In this document: piece by piece, positions 16,861 to 29,340 of the stretch
How positions within the stretch are numbered: the stretch's first letter is position 1
Layout of the letters: every line of letters begins with the position of its first letter
Assembly (NCBI GenBank): GCA_022702545.1
Contig: JAHRBC010000007.1
Location: 2,480,001-2,544,000, forward strand
Direction: 5' to 3'
DNA length: 64,000 bases
Source of the DNA: Phycomyces nitens
Taxonomy: Eukaryota; Mucoromycota; Mucoromycetes; Mucorales; Phycomycetaceae
Notes under the pieces: model-generated
What the model was told of the DNA's origin: nothing
Databases searched by the model: none
What the model saw: the letters and a program-made list of their open reading frames with translations, nothing else
Position numbers and translations under genes: made by a program

Positions 16861-19779
16861 GTAATTATATGCTTTTATGTTTATGAAGAGTCTTGATGGA
16901 CGGCAGTCGTGGATTGCAGACAAAGATGGTCTTCTTTATATAAAAAACAAAAAGAAGCTTAAATGATCAATAACATGTGTTTTGTACAATGTGTAAAGAG
17001 ACCAAGGAGGGGGTTTTGACTTGGGAGGTTTGCATTTCGACGCATTCAATTCAATTCAATTCAATTCCTTTTGTTTTTAATTTACTAATGTAGTTGCATT
17101 TCCCATTCTTATTCTTATTCCTATTGGTACATTGGCTAGAGTCAAAATGAGACCAGACTCGATAGGGCCAGCAAAAAAGAAGCTTTTTTTCTTTTCTTTT
17201 CTTTCTTTCTTTGTTGCTGTTGCAATCTGGACGGTTGGGATAAAACCATGTGCTGAGTGAATTGACATTTTCATTATTTCAAATTATGGAAATCTTATAC
17301 ATGTATTTTTACTTTGGTTTTCCCATAAAACTGGGACAAATCTTATCCGTCAATACACAGCCAATTTACACTTTATGAATATCTCCTAAACAACATTCAT
17401 GGTATTCATTACAATGAAAACACCACCGGCCATTTATATTATTATTTTATTATTTTTGGGGGGTGGGCCAAATATATATATTAAAATATTAAAACAAAAA
17501 AGAAGATTTGTCGGTCTGAAATGCTGATTGTTGGAATCGACAAATAAATACACATTGCTGACATGTACATGACTAGGCAAATATTAGATTTTCCACAACT
17601 TGGATATGTAGAAATTCGCTAGACTGAAAATGCAAAAAGTGTGTATAAATATAAATATTTATAACTATATAATTATATATATAAAAGAAATCGTCCCTTT
17701 TTGTTTTATTTGGGAAAAAGATGTATCGGGAATGTGTCAAGATCTCACAAGGAAGGAAGGATTCCATTAATATCTTGTTATTATTATTATTATTATTATT
17801 ATTCAGGATTTATTTTTTTTAGTCTCTAAATACGGTTTTAAGGTTTGTTGTTCCATAATTGTTGATAGGAATCTTAGAATGGCCCTTCTTCTTCTTATTC
17901 TTATTCTTTACAATAATCGTAAAAAGGGAGTCTATTGTTTCAAATCATATATATATATATATAATCCTTGTTTACTGACATCCTTTTATAGCATATCACC
18001 GAGATTGAATGCAGGCCAGAAACAAAATCATGGCATCAATATTTTTTTATATACATGTCTGCTGTGCTTATGGGTCAATTTTTGATCTGTTTTTGAAATA
18101 TGCATTATAAAATATGATTTTGGAAATACATAAATAAAAAAAAAGGTATCAATTGATCTACACTAAAACAAGGGTCTGGCATAGGAAAACTATAAATATT
18201 ATGACAAGAAAATATGCTGCAGGTAAAAACTCAATAAACACATTTGGAGATAGGCTCGTAGGAAAACACCAAGAAAATCAAGGGTCAAGAAAAAAAAAAA
18301 GGGAAAAAAAAGGGGGTTGAAAATATAAATAATTGTATAAAATAAAGGGAGGGAAAAAATATAATATATCCAACCAGCCCCAAAATGTTGGGTATCGTAA
18401 TTTTCAGTGTAGCCCAACATGGTTGCCGGCAATTGTTCCCTATTGGGCAAATGGTGAGAACCTGTGTTTGTCATCTGTACACCAGTCTATCTTGCAACAA
18501 CAATAATAATTAAAAAGGCAGACTGCCAAGGATTCTAAAAAAGTTTTGGTACAATGAAAAAGATGAAAATTATAAATGTGGAATAATTCAATTATTAATC
18601 AATTTAAACATGGCTATCAATTGCTCTTCAATACACGATGTATATATATATATATTCTTTATATGTAAAACTAAAAGAAGAAGAAGAAGAAGAAGAAGAA
18701 GAAAACACGGTGTGCTGTTGGAATAGGAAAACAAATGTACAAATGCATACATATAAAGATGTCTTTGTGAACTGTAAAGAAGAATTAAATTTTTTTGAAG
18801 AGAGCATCTATTTTTGCCCAGGTGTTGAATGACAGAACCTAGGGGTAGAAAGAGAGAGAAATGCACATCAATAGGTGAAAATGTCAATATCTCAAACGTA
18901 TTTGGAGGAATGTACAAGCCCAAAAAAGAAACTAGAGATGCATATTGATATCAATATGTAGAGCAGCCTGTACAGATCCTGGTTTAAAAAAAAACAAATT
19001 TGCATACTTGGTCTACAGCTTCGATCACAAAGGACCCTAGATACTACTATACAGTCCATTTGAATACAACAGTATTTTGGTAGAATAGCAGTATTGCCAG
19101 ATAATAGACAATGAAATCATTATATAATTGTACATGTGTATGTAAATGTATAGATATAGATATAGATATATAGAGATATATACGTAAATATATACATGTA
19201 TATATATATATCTATATGTATATGTGAGTGTCTAATAAGGAGTAAATATACTGATAGGGACATTAGTCTCAAGACAAGCACTCGCAAAAAGGTATATTAT
19301 CTCCAAACTCTATTAACCTTTATTTCATATCTCAATCGCTCAATCGTCAAAATACATTTTTAATACTTTAAAGCATATGTCCAAGCTTAAATACATAATT
19401 ATATATATATAAATATAAATATATAAATATATAAATATATATATATTTAAAAATCTTTTTTTTTTTATTAAAAAATAAAAAAGAAAAAGGCAAATAGTTT
19501 GGAGAATATCAAATTCAATAGTTTTGGACCTTCTCCTTTTTGCCTCAATCAAAGGATAGTGTCTGCAAGCAATAAAAAAAAAAGTTCAAATATGCCATTA
19601 CCCCAGAGGGGGAAGTTAACTCGAGGGTAACAAGCCCTTGGACTCGTTGCATATAAAAAGACAGAGAAACCTTTTTGATTATTGGATCTATAGCCATAGT
19701 TCTTTCTTAATTTCGACCAAGAGCTCTTTATCTCTCTTTCTCTTTCTCACCCATTTTGCTCTTTCTCTTTCATTTCTCA
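16861..19779. other. Intergenic region, AT-rich
   Basis: About 2.9 kb without recognisable genes. It holds a (TTCAA)n repeat near 17045-17068, (TTA)n near 17779-17802, (GAA)n near 18675-18703 and several TA-rich tracts (18643-18660, 19381-19446). Short open frames here have low-complexity Ile, Tyr and Phe-rich translations typical of AT repeats and I do not call them. The right end is the promoter of the Myb gene. Confidence 0.6.
19652..19658 (+). promoter_or_regulatory. TATA box candidate of the Myb gene
   Basis: TATAAAA lies about 120 nt upstream of the ATG at 19780 and is followed by a long CT-rich leader, a common fungal promoter layout. Confidence 0.4.
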
Positions 19780-20433
19780 ATGGATATCAAGAATTTACTC
19801 TGTCCTATTCTAGACTCGGACGATAAATTTATCTGCAAGACTTTTTCACCCATATATTCCAAAGAATCCATCGATATACACATTGAAACCCAATACCACC
19901 CGTCAGTTGTCTGGTCATCAACCTCATCTACACCCTCATCCCCCCAGAGCATCAGTAGCTCATTGGCCTCTTGCTACCCATCATATTCACCCGTCTCGTC
20001 CACACCCACATCGCCCTCACCTTCTCTCTACCCACTCACACCACCTGCCACTGTCCGGCAGTGTAGTCCAATCGAGACCAATCGCCAACACACTCGCACA
20101 CCATGGACTCCCGAAGAAGATTTTCTATTGCAGCAAGGATTCATGCAAGATCTTTCCTGGGCTATGATTTCTGCAACTTATCTTCCTCACCGTTCCCGGG
20201 GATGCTGCTGGGGCAGATTTAAAACGTTGCAAACAAAGGAAATCGAGCAGCGCGAATGGTCCAACGAAGATGACAAACAGCTCATGTTGGTGATCAAAAA
20301 CCACGCCAGACTCTTCAAGCAGGCTTGGAAATCCGTCGCTCAAAATATGAAGAATCGTACATGGAGAGAATGCGAATTTAGATCGATTAAATACACCAGT
20401 ATGATCCGCAAAAGACGATCAAGGGGAATCTAG
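19780..20433 (+). CDS. Tandem Myb/SANT DNA-binding protein
   Basis: An intron-less frame of 217 residues. I chose ATG 19780 over the in-frame ATG at 19756 because translation conserved in style begins at MDIKNLLCPI and the upstream eight residues are CT-tract derived. Residues ~50-90 are Ser/Thr/Pro-rich and disordered. Two Myb/SANT repeats fill the C-terminal half: the first around TPWTPEEDFLLQQGF with LSWAMISATYLPHRS, the second around REWSNEDDKQLM with WKSVAQNMKNRTWRECEFR. The usual spaced Trp residues are present. A basic tail (MIRKRRSRGI) ends the protein. Probably a nuclear transcription factor; targets unknown. Confidence 0.75.
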   Translation: MDIKNLLCPILDSDDKFICKTFSPIYSKESIDIHIETQYHPSVVWSSTSSTPSSPQSISSSLASCYPSYSPVSSTPTSPSPSLYPLTPPATVRQCSPIETNRQHTRTPWTPEEDFLLQQGFMQDLSWAMISATYLPHRSRGCCWGRFKTLQTKEIEQREWSNEDDKQLMLVIKNHARLFKQAWKSVAQNMKNRTWRECEFRSIKYTSMIRKRRSRGI

Positions 20434-23400
20434 AAACACCAAACGCTCTCACAAAACAAATAGATGGTCAAACGAGACACAACGCATCTATGCACACACG
20501 GCTACAATTTTCTTTTTCACTCGATGGTTTCTCCTGATTTTTCCCTTTTCTTTTTTCTCTTTATTTCTTTCTTTCTTTATTATTGAGGAGGTACTGGAAT
20601 TTGTTGAACGAATCCACCTCCAAGATCTTTTCATTTCCCTTCTTTTCTTATATTCTTCTTGTCATTGATGACCAATCTATCCTTTTTAGAGACACTGGAT
20701 ATTTGAATTGAGCTTGTGAAATTCAATCTACATGCTCTAGTTCCCTAGTCCTCTGCAAAAGTTTTTCTTTTAAGAAAACATTTGCTTTTAGGATAACCCA
20801 AAAAAAACACACAGCAACACATACAGACTTCTTGATGTATTGAAGATTCAATTATTGATAATTGAATCTAGAGATGCATTTTATTTATTTATTTATTTAT
20901 TTATTATTACTATTATTATTATTACTACTACTATTATTATTATTTTTATATACATGTATGTATGTATATATTTATACATATTCATTCTTTGCTTTCCATG
21001 TACTATGTGCTTGCACACTTTCAGAAACATAAAGAACGGTTTACCCACTATATGTATATTTTTTATATATTGAAATATATTTAAATATATACATGTATGC
21101 ATATATCTATAATAAGAATATCCAAAAAAAAAAAAGAAGAATAACAATTATCGACCATCAAGTATGAAGTGTATGTGCCAATAAACAAACAATAGAAAGC
21201 AAGCAAGCAAGAAAGAAAAACAAAACAAACAAATAAAATCCCCGATTTAATACACTTATCGAGATCTAATGACTAAAGAATACTCGATAATCCGTCTCCT
21301 ATCACCAAACAAAGCGTCCCTTATCAATTTTTGAATTTTATTTTTTAAATGTGCTCGATCGAGTATGTAGCCAAACACGCACGCACGATAAAGGGATAAA
21401 ACTATATTGCCTTTTTCTTTCTTTCTTTATTTCTTCTTTGGCTATCTGCGCGAAAATCAGCACACAAATGTGCTCTTTACACCACTTGCATCTCCAAATG
21501 GTTCAAGAGCTGTTTGTGTTTTTTTTGTACTAAATATTCCATAGATCATTTTAAGCAAATTGTGGCAATACACAAAATGCATGAGATTTGTAAAAATCTG
21601 GATATAAAGGATTCAGAGTGAGCTAGGGATGGCATTTTTATTTTGTGTGTATGTGTGTGTATATGTGTTTGTAGTCTACAAGGACTTTAATTTCCTCCTT
21701 TTTGTTTCAAATATATATTATATTATATATTATATATATTCTTGTAAGAATGCAAGGTTTATACATGTGCAATAGTATTTCCCAGTTATTTGGTGCTATT
21801 GGAATCCTAAAGCGTTTAAACAGACCCAATAAAAGTAAGCATATTGAACGATTGGAACCAGTCGAACAAGAAGAAGACAAGAGGATGGCATGCGTTAAGA
21901 TCTAGTGCACAAGTTCTGACTATCTAGGGCCTGTGATCTGTGTAGATCTGGAATCTGGAATCTGGAATCTGTAATATGTGACCTCTTGATTATTCTATAA
22001 AGTCCAAGGGTCAAATCGATACTGTAGTTCCAACCCTACTCAGATAATAAACAATCTTGTTTTATTTATTTACTCTTGAACCATAAAGCATTTACAAGCT
22101 TTGATAGTAAAACAAGTCTTTTATAGACATATGGCCGAATAGAGAAACTTGTTTGCATATTATAAATTATGCTCTGGGCTCCTGCTTTATCCCTTGTAAC
22201 TTAATTCATCTTAAAGTGATCTTGGTTTTCTCGTGTACATCTCATTCGCACTCCATCTTCTTTCTCGCCACCCACAGGTAACTCCCGGATTCAGTTGGTC
22301 TCCATTGGCGTGGCTTTATATATATATATTGAGTTTCTATAATAACAAGCACGACATTAAATTCATTTCATATGGTTGTTAATTAGGGATCTCGAGTATA
22401 ATCCGTGTATACGACTGAATGTGATATTATGATTTGAATGCTAATCAACTATATTCTTAATAAACCTTTATTCACAAGTATTCGAGAATGGGACCCAAAT
22501 GACTCTACATGACATTTGTATATATTATCATTTATACTTTTTGAACACTGGAACTGATGGCTCGTTGTGCATCTAAACTATAAATACTCGTTGTAGATTC
22601 CAAATATAAAGCCATTGACAGATTTAGAGGATACTATTTTATTTTTATTGATATCCAATATCCCTAATGTCAGTTTCTGACCTACGCCTGGTCATGAATC
22701 TAAAAACAGACTATTAAAGTAACCTGTCTACTTGCTAAACGTCAATCGGAATTAAAAATAAACGGTTTGGGATCCCTAGTAATCAAGGAATATGCTTTTG
22801 CAGTCGAGGTTCAATGACCAGTATTCTGTCCAGATATTATTTAGAGTTTTTATATATATATTTTTGATGAAATATCATGGAGCTCTTTATAAATAGAATT
22901 CTATATTCACTATATGTATATTTGATTAACTAACAAAAAAGAATGATAGTTGTAAGAAAAAAAAATGTGCCAATAATTCAATTTGAAAGAAATTGGCATC
23001 AGGAAAAAGAACCTGGGCATTACAGCACTCTACATTTTTTATCTTGTAATCTAGAATACTTGTCATCTATTTTCTCGGTAATTTACATGAATAATAAATG
23101 CGACAAGATACGGGTTTCTTTTATAGTTTTCTAGACGTCTTTTGTTCTCTTTTTATTGGTATTATATAATATACATTTTGTGCAAACAGCTAGTGTTTAT
23201 GTACAAATGTTGAACAAAATTCATCTAGAATTGTCCATGGATTGTATACATTGGTTTTCACAATAATTGTTAAAGAGACCTTTTTTTTTTTACCTTATTC
23301 TCTAATAAACCTATTCAGAAACACACACACACACACACACACATACACACACGATACTTTGGATATCATGGTATTGATTTCTATTAATCAACATTTTAAC

Positions 23401-23911
23401 TCAAAGTATAAAACATCGTCATTAAACTCACAAACCATATACTTGAAAACAAATCCACTGTCCTCCAAGCCTACCCTTTTTTTTTTAAAAAAATAAACAA
23501 CTTTTTTTTTGGATCCTGCAATGGTCATTGATATTCCTAATATCTTTCTTCTTCTTCTTTGGCAATCTATCTAGTAAACTTTGGACCTTTGCTTCGTTTT
23601 GACAGCAGTCCAGAGGGGGGGGGAACCATTTTTAAATCTCCGCCTTTGTTCAGTTTGAACAAGGATATTGCTATTTTTCGCTCTCTGCCTTTTTTTTTTG
23701 GCCGGTTGCGACAATCATCAAAGGCAAAGTCTGTCAAACACACATACCCTACCACAACCACACAAACCAGGACAGACTCTTGGATACCAGATCGCATCAC
23801 ACAACGTCGCTTATTCCATCGCATCGAATCGCATCGCATCGTATCAAAGAAGCCTGCTTATTATATTTCTCTTGGAGAATACTGGAACCCAAAAAAGGGA
23901 ACTTGTTCTAA
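20434..23911. other. Gene-poor AT-rich region
   Basis: About 3.5 kb with no supported gene. It contains TTTA/TTA repeats at about 20880-20945, an (AC)n tract near 23322-23352, and TA-rich tracts. A GCATCGAATCGCATCGCATCG-like repeat lies just before the GPI1 start at about 23818-23842. Open frames in it are short and of repeat-like composition. I saw no terminal inverted repeats or transposase remnants. Confidence 0.55.
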
Positions 23912-26900
23912 ATGTCGAGTGATGCACTCAAATTATTCTGGCCATCCCACGTTTGCACACCAAACAATCAAAGAGGATTCCTCATTGGTTGGTTTAATTC
24001 ACATGATACCATCTGTGTTGCTACAGTGATACAGAATGTCGAGGTTAGATTGATGAGACTAATCTACAGAACAGACGATTGATGGGATCCCTTTTTTTTT
24101 TGGTTAGTTGCATGATCTCCAGGCACTGCTTTCTGAATTCTGTAGATCGGGAAAACATTCTGAATTCTCGCATATTAACAAGGTCTGCAAAGCACCTCCA
24201 AAGATACTGGGAGTAATGTTGGATTCCAAAGAAAAAACCAAACGTGTAGAGTCCAATGGTACGTGCCCTTATTTTTTATTAATAATTGCTTTTTGAGGGT
24301 TTCTTTTTTGGGGGGAGACGTAAATGTACTATAATATCATAAAACGCTTTCTCTCTTAAAAAACAATTGTATCTTATAAACCATTGAATTGCATAAAGGA
24401 CACGACCCTTGGATCACAGTAACCTTGGACGACGCCTATGTTCCTGTGCCTCTGTAAAAAAAAACCCCCCAGACAATTGGTCTCTATCCTTTCAAGATTT
24501 AATACTTATAACCAAACCACTACTGTAGAACTCGATCCCATAAAGCCAAACAGGAACTCATTCAAGTGTACGAAATTATCTTTTACGATCAACCTAATCC
24601 AAAGCGCCTTCAGTTCCTATCACACGACCCTCTCGAACTTGACATATCTCCAAAGGAACCATCAGAAGCACGGCCAGATGCTCTGCTCACACCTGCCAAC
24701 AAACACCCAGCGACTCTTGCCAATATTAAGAAAATCATTGAGTACAGCCACATATACACAGGAGGTACCACACAGAGCTCTGATGATCTTGTGTCTGTAT
24801 TAGTCCAGGTAAATCAACAATAAAACGTTCGGGCCGTCTATTCTTATCCGTCGCGTGCAGATAAATTCTTCGTATTATCTAGAAAAAGGCATCGAGGCAT
24901 CTCGTGCAAACCAATTGAGAAGATCCAAACAACCAGACTCGTTTGGTTGGGTCTGGACAGTTTTGGAATCCCTCGGTTCTCATTTTGTACGTGTTTGGAT
25001 GATTGGAACCATGACAACTATCTTGCAGACAATCAAAAGACTTGTAGTTGGTCCTCTCTTGTGTGTGTCTCTTGTGTTGCTTCTGGTAGCCGAGGCATTT
25101 CTGTATGCCTTGAATGTAAAACTACCCAAAGGTCTGCTAAATACAGTTGCACTCAAAGACTTGTCTGCTGCAGGTAAACATTAGAATATCAATAGACATT
25201 GTATTGAGGCAATCACTAGGACAACAAGTTGATCTTAGATTGCAGCAACTGTATTTCTGGCCTCGACAATACATGATGTTACGCGAGCGCAATAGAGCCA
25301 ATACAGCCGAGACAAGAGCGTACTACATTAGGTGCGTGGGGTTTTTTTTTGTTTTTGTCTTGAGGTTGGATGGATAGATAGCAAACCCAATCTAATCATT
25401 CTTGGAACCCAATTATCGCTCTAGCTTTTACAATAGTATGTGGCTCGTTGCAAACGATATTATCATTGGGTTGGCGATCGGTTCTTTTCTCATGAGCAAC
25501 AGCTATACTGTCGCAAGGGTGCTTCATGGCGCATTGAATGTGAGACAAGGTTTAGATCGCCTGAGTGGCCTTTATTTACTCACTGTTTGGTCCAAAAGAA
25601 ATACACGGTCGAGTCTCTGCAGTCAATGATGCTCTGGTTCCTGGAATCTCCAGCAGGTCTCAAACTGAACCATGAACTGGCCAGTTTCTTGAGCGAATTG
25701 TTCTTGTGGTTGATTCGTCTTTGGACAGGTAAAAAACAAAAACAAAAACAACAACAACAACAACAAATACGGTTTGTCTGGGCAAGCTTAATGAACCAAT
25801 TCAGAGACTTTCTTTTGGTTTTCGTAGATTGTATGCAGATTATTGGACCCTATACTCCTCAAATTGTCCATCTCATTGGACTCTCTGGCATGTTTGGTGT
25901 ATCAATGATAATCTCACTGTCATCAGACTTTTTGGCATTCATGACACTCCATGTATACTGCTTCCATATGGTGGCTGCCCGTATATTCAACTGGCAGCTC
26001 TTGATACTTCACTCGCTATTCAATCTATTCCGAGGCAAGCCATTGTCTGTTGGCCAACAGATCCTCAACCATCATTAACCAAACTGTGGAACTGTGGTTT
26101 AGGAAAAAAGAGAAACACGCTGCGGAACCGTATAGATTCATGCGACTATGATCTAGACCAACTCTTGCTGGGAACTTGTCTGTTTACCCTCTTGACATTC
26201 TTGTTTCCAACCGTCTTGATATATTATCTGACCTTTGCTGTGGTGAGTTGACAAATAAACTCATTGGACATCTAACCAAAAACAAAAAAAAATCTATTGA
26301 AAAGGGACGTGTGGGAGTGATATTTTTGCAGGCCATTATGGAGACACTCTTGGCGTTCTTTAACCATTTTCCATTGTTTGCAATCATGTTGAGAGCAAAG
26401 GATCCTGATCGTTTGCCAGGTAATGTTTTTATTGATCAGAGAGAACAATCATTTTAAAAACGAATTCTTTCAAGGCGGTCTCCAGTTTGATATATTTGAC
26501 CACAACAACTTTTTAAAGAAACACCACCCACTCTGCTATAGATTAAAGAATATTATGCTGGCATGTAAAAAAGCATGGAATGTAGTCTGGGAAGCAAGGA
26601 TTAAAAAGACATCGCCATCACCATCACAACCACAACCACAACCACAACCACCACCGTCGCTTCGGACGACCAAGACTGGACGTCTGTATGGCCAAAAGGC
26701 CAGACGACGGCTCTCGGCCGGTTCTTCTCGACCAAAAGCCAAAGAGACCCGGATACCACTAGACAAGATGGACACTAGACGCGGAACCTACCTGAGGATG
26801 CAGGTAAGCCAAAACTCTGCTTGGAAACATACTAAGTTTTTTTTGGGGGGAAATAGAATATGCCAATACCTTTTGGCGCCATATTTTTCCAGTATATGCT

Positions 26901-27012
26901 GCTATGGAAAAGACTGAGTGTGCATTATTTCTCATTCTATGTTTTCAAATGCTTGCTATGTGGAGAACCCATCAAGCCTATCCCGAAACTGCAGGTAAGA
27001 CTGATCAAATAA
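23912..27012 (+). CDS. GPI1: GPI1/PIG-Q, subunit of phosphatidylinositol N-acetylglucosaminyltransferase
   Basis: Thirteen exons: 23912-24043, 24108-24258, 24399-24453, 24529-24808, 24861-25173, 25220-25331, 25425-25539, 25599-25728, 25828-26034, 26103-26242, 26332-26419, 26475-26803 and 26857-27012. They give 735 residues. GPI1 is part of the ER complex that makes GlcNAc-PI, the first step of GPI-anchor synthesis. Family blocks are clear: LKLFWPSH and [16 protein letters not shown] at the N-terminus, [51 protein letters not shown], and [19 protein letters not shown] followed by membrane segments. The intron after 26034 needs a GC donor (GCAAGC); reading through or using GT would break the conserved [15 protein letters not shown] junction. 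A basic, Pro/Gln-rich insert near residues 610-680 is unusual. Confidence 0.92.
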
Positions 27013-27102
27013 ATTTTTTAAAGTATCGACGAGAACTGTAACAAGACAAATTGGTTTCATGTAAAAAGTATCCAATGTTACCCGACAAAAGGTAAACCAA
27101 GA

Positions 27103-27133
<31 letters not shown>

Positions 27134-27501
27134 GTAAGTTGAGAGATACTGATCACCAGAATATCTAGGCCTTCCTTGAGAGTAGTTTGGCGGTCGCTAA
27201 AAGCCAATCTGTGGGATAGATAGGAATTAAAGATGTTATTGTGTGCTATTATATATATACATATATATTATTATTTCCTTGAATGACAATATATAAAAAG
27301 AAAAAGAAAAAGAAAAAAACATCGACAGTTGGCATCTGTGCAACATTTATGACAATACATATAAGAAAAGAAGAAAAAAGGGCATACAGAGTTCTCTTGA
27401 TTTTATTAATTACACAAAAAGCATATAATAATTACATACATTGTATGTATAAAGCATCATCCAGCGAGTCTTATTAAATTATATATATGTATATAGGCTT
27501 G
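27013..27501. other. Convergent intergenic spacer
   Basis: Spacer between the convergent GPI1 and regulator genes. It contains (TA)n at about 27103-27130 and an AAAAAG-rich tract near 27295-27318. No gene seen. Confidence 0.5.
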
Positions 27502-29340
27502 TTAGGGTTGGGGGGACTTTGTGGCCTGCTTGGGCGACTTTCTAGAGCGTGCTGGTGTAGTGGACTCTAGCCGGAACACCAGAGTGCCTGGGAGTTGCAT
27601 GAACGAGCCAATTTGGCTTGCCTTGAGGGCTGCAGATTTAGGATCGTCCAGCCAATCAGCAGAGATCCCCGTGTTCCTGAACTGTTCCTCAATCTTCTCA
27701 GCATAGAACCGGACCTTGAAGACGTCGTTCACATATGCTTGAGTCCCCCGAAGTAGGGTCAGATTCATCCTTAGCTGATCACACGCATAGGCCTTGAGGT
27801 CGGTGGATATTTTATCTTCGCCAAGATTGTAGTGGTGGATCCTCTTGGCAGTGTTGTGGATAGCAAAGAACATGTGGTGGTATGTGCTCTGGTCGCAGCC
27901 AACCTCCTTGAGGTAGTGGAGAGATTGTAGGAGGGCCAGGTTGGTCTGGAGACAGTCAATTAAAATGTGTCTTGCCGGAGGCTGGTGTGGGTGAAGGAAT
28001 TGAAACAGGACAACCAGGCGCATCGCATTGTAGCACAGATGAAGGTGGATATCGATTCCCGGGCAGAAACTCGGAGTTGACGAGGATGTGGTCTGTGGAT
28101 GAGAAGATGGTAGGCGATGGTTGGTAGATATGCGCATCTGGCGGTTGTACCAGTCCTTGACTCTTTCAGTAATCTCGTAATAGAGTGTCGATGGGTACGG
28201 GCGGTCATCACCAGACTGATAGTGGAATATGGTGCCTGTACGCATTGCCCGAATGTACTTTCGCATGTACTTTGTCAGGATGGCAAACTGGAGCAGACTG
28301 TAGCGGCAGTGGTCCATTTCAGATGCACAGGGAGGGAGCACCTCTTGTTCCATCATCTCAAAGTCCAGGCCAGGAACACTGTCGGGCAAAAGGCATTCTC
28401 GGTTGAGGGTGAGACACATCCAGGCATCTACATAGTACCACCGAAACCAACACAGGATGGTAGGACTATCGATCTGATTGTGTCTGGTCATTTCCTTGGC
28501 CTGTTGCTGGAGAGCGATTGAGGCCAGACTGACCCAGGTACGCTGCTGTTCATACAGTCGCAGCAGGTTAGACGTGTAGCTGAGGCAAAAGTAGGACTGG
28601 ATAATGGCAGGGTGCATCGTATCAAAAAAGATGTCGTCCATTTTCTGTCGTGCCTGGCCGTAGAAGCCCATTGCGGCGTCTTTGATGTACGAGTGGGCTA
28701 CGTGCTGATCGATAAAGGTGACCAGACTGATGGACGCAACACAGTAGACAATGGTCGGTGGGGCATTTCGCCAGTCTCTGATGAGATCAAGGTGAATTGG
28801 GGCCACCTTGAAGCCAATACAGCACCAATGGGTTATGGCCTGCTGTATCAGACTCTCTAGTAATTGGGAACTTTCGGCTGTGAGGCGTACTGACATTGGA
28901 ATCTTGATCTCTCTTTCAGATCTTCTGATCAAGGCTTCTTCTTCCTTCTCAAACAGCATACGTTCCTTGGCATGTCTGGTCTGCCTTCTTTGGGACATGA
29001 GCTGCGGTTCTGTCAAGATGGTGACACTCTGAATGGCGCTCTGGAGGTCAGAAAAGGTATTGAATTTTAGTTGAATGGAGTCTGCAGGTAAAAGAGAACA
29101 GATATTTTGCTCTACAAAATTTTGCTGAACTGGGCTGATGACGCCCGTAAAGAGTGCGTTGTGAGGCATGATTTCCGACATTGGCCAGTCTTGGTGGGGA
29201 CCCTCATAAGGGCTTAATTGGCAGGGTGTTATTGTGCCAAGTTCGCTAAAGGATGACTGTGAGCCATTGCAATTGAGATAATCGAACAGGAGCTCTTCGG
29301 TAGACGGCTCGTCGTCTTCATTTAACGTAAAATAATTCAT
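27502..29340 (-). CDS. Fungal-specific transcription regulator (middle homology domain) without a zinc cluster
   Basis: A single exon of 612 residues starting at ATG 29340. The central part (about residues 165-500) fits the fungal-specific transcription factor domain. A block of paired helices runs from the SLVTFIDQH region, followed by YFCLSYTSNLLRLYEQQRTW and WFRWYYVDAWMCLTLNREC, which corresponds to the conserved region where the family has an RR(L)WW / D-sl-GRP signature. There is no Zn(II)2Cys6 cluster in the frame, and none in the CT-rich 5' flank. The N-terminus is acidic (DDEPSTEELLFDYL), like an activation region. The protein probably works as a co-regulator or through an unrecognised DNA-binding part. 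The family assignment rests on pattern recognition rather than a profile search. Confidence 0.65.
   Translation of the reverse strand: MNYFTLNEDDEPSTEELLFDYLNCNGSQSSFSELGTITPCQLSPYEGPHQDWPMSEIMPHNALFTGVISPVQQNFVEQNICSLLPADSIQLKFNTFSDLQSAIQSVTILTEPQLMSQRRQTRHAKERMLFEKEEEALIRRSEREIKIPMSVRLTAESSQLLESLIQQAITHWCCIGFKVAPIHLDLIRDWRNAPPTIVYCVASISLVTFIDQHVAHSYIKDAAMGFYGQARQKMDDIFFDTMHPAIIQSYFCLSYTSNLLRLYEQQRTWVSLASIALQQQAKEMTRHNQIDSPTILCWFRWYYVDAWMCLTLNRECLLPDSVPGLDFEMMEQEVLPPCASEMDHCRYSLLQFAILTKYMRKYIRAMRTGTIFHYQSGDDRPYPSTLYYEITERVKDWYNRQMRISTNHRLPSSHPQTTSSSTPSFCPGIDIHLHLCYNAMRLVVLFQFLHPHQPPARHILIDCLQTNLALLQSLHYLKEVGCDQSTYHHMFFAIHNTAKRIHHYNLGEDKISTDLKAYACDQLRMNLTLLRGTQAYVNDVFKVRFYAEKIEEQFRNTGISADWLDDPKSAALKASQIGSFMQLPGTLVFRLESTTPARSRKSPKQATKSPQP

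Noticed and set aside
20840..21147. Hydrophobic Ile/Phe/Tyr-rich frames on both strands
   Set aside because: Composition follows directly from TTA/TAT repeats; no conserved membrane-protein features.
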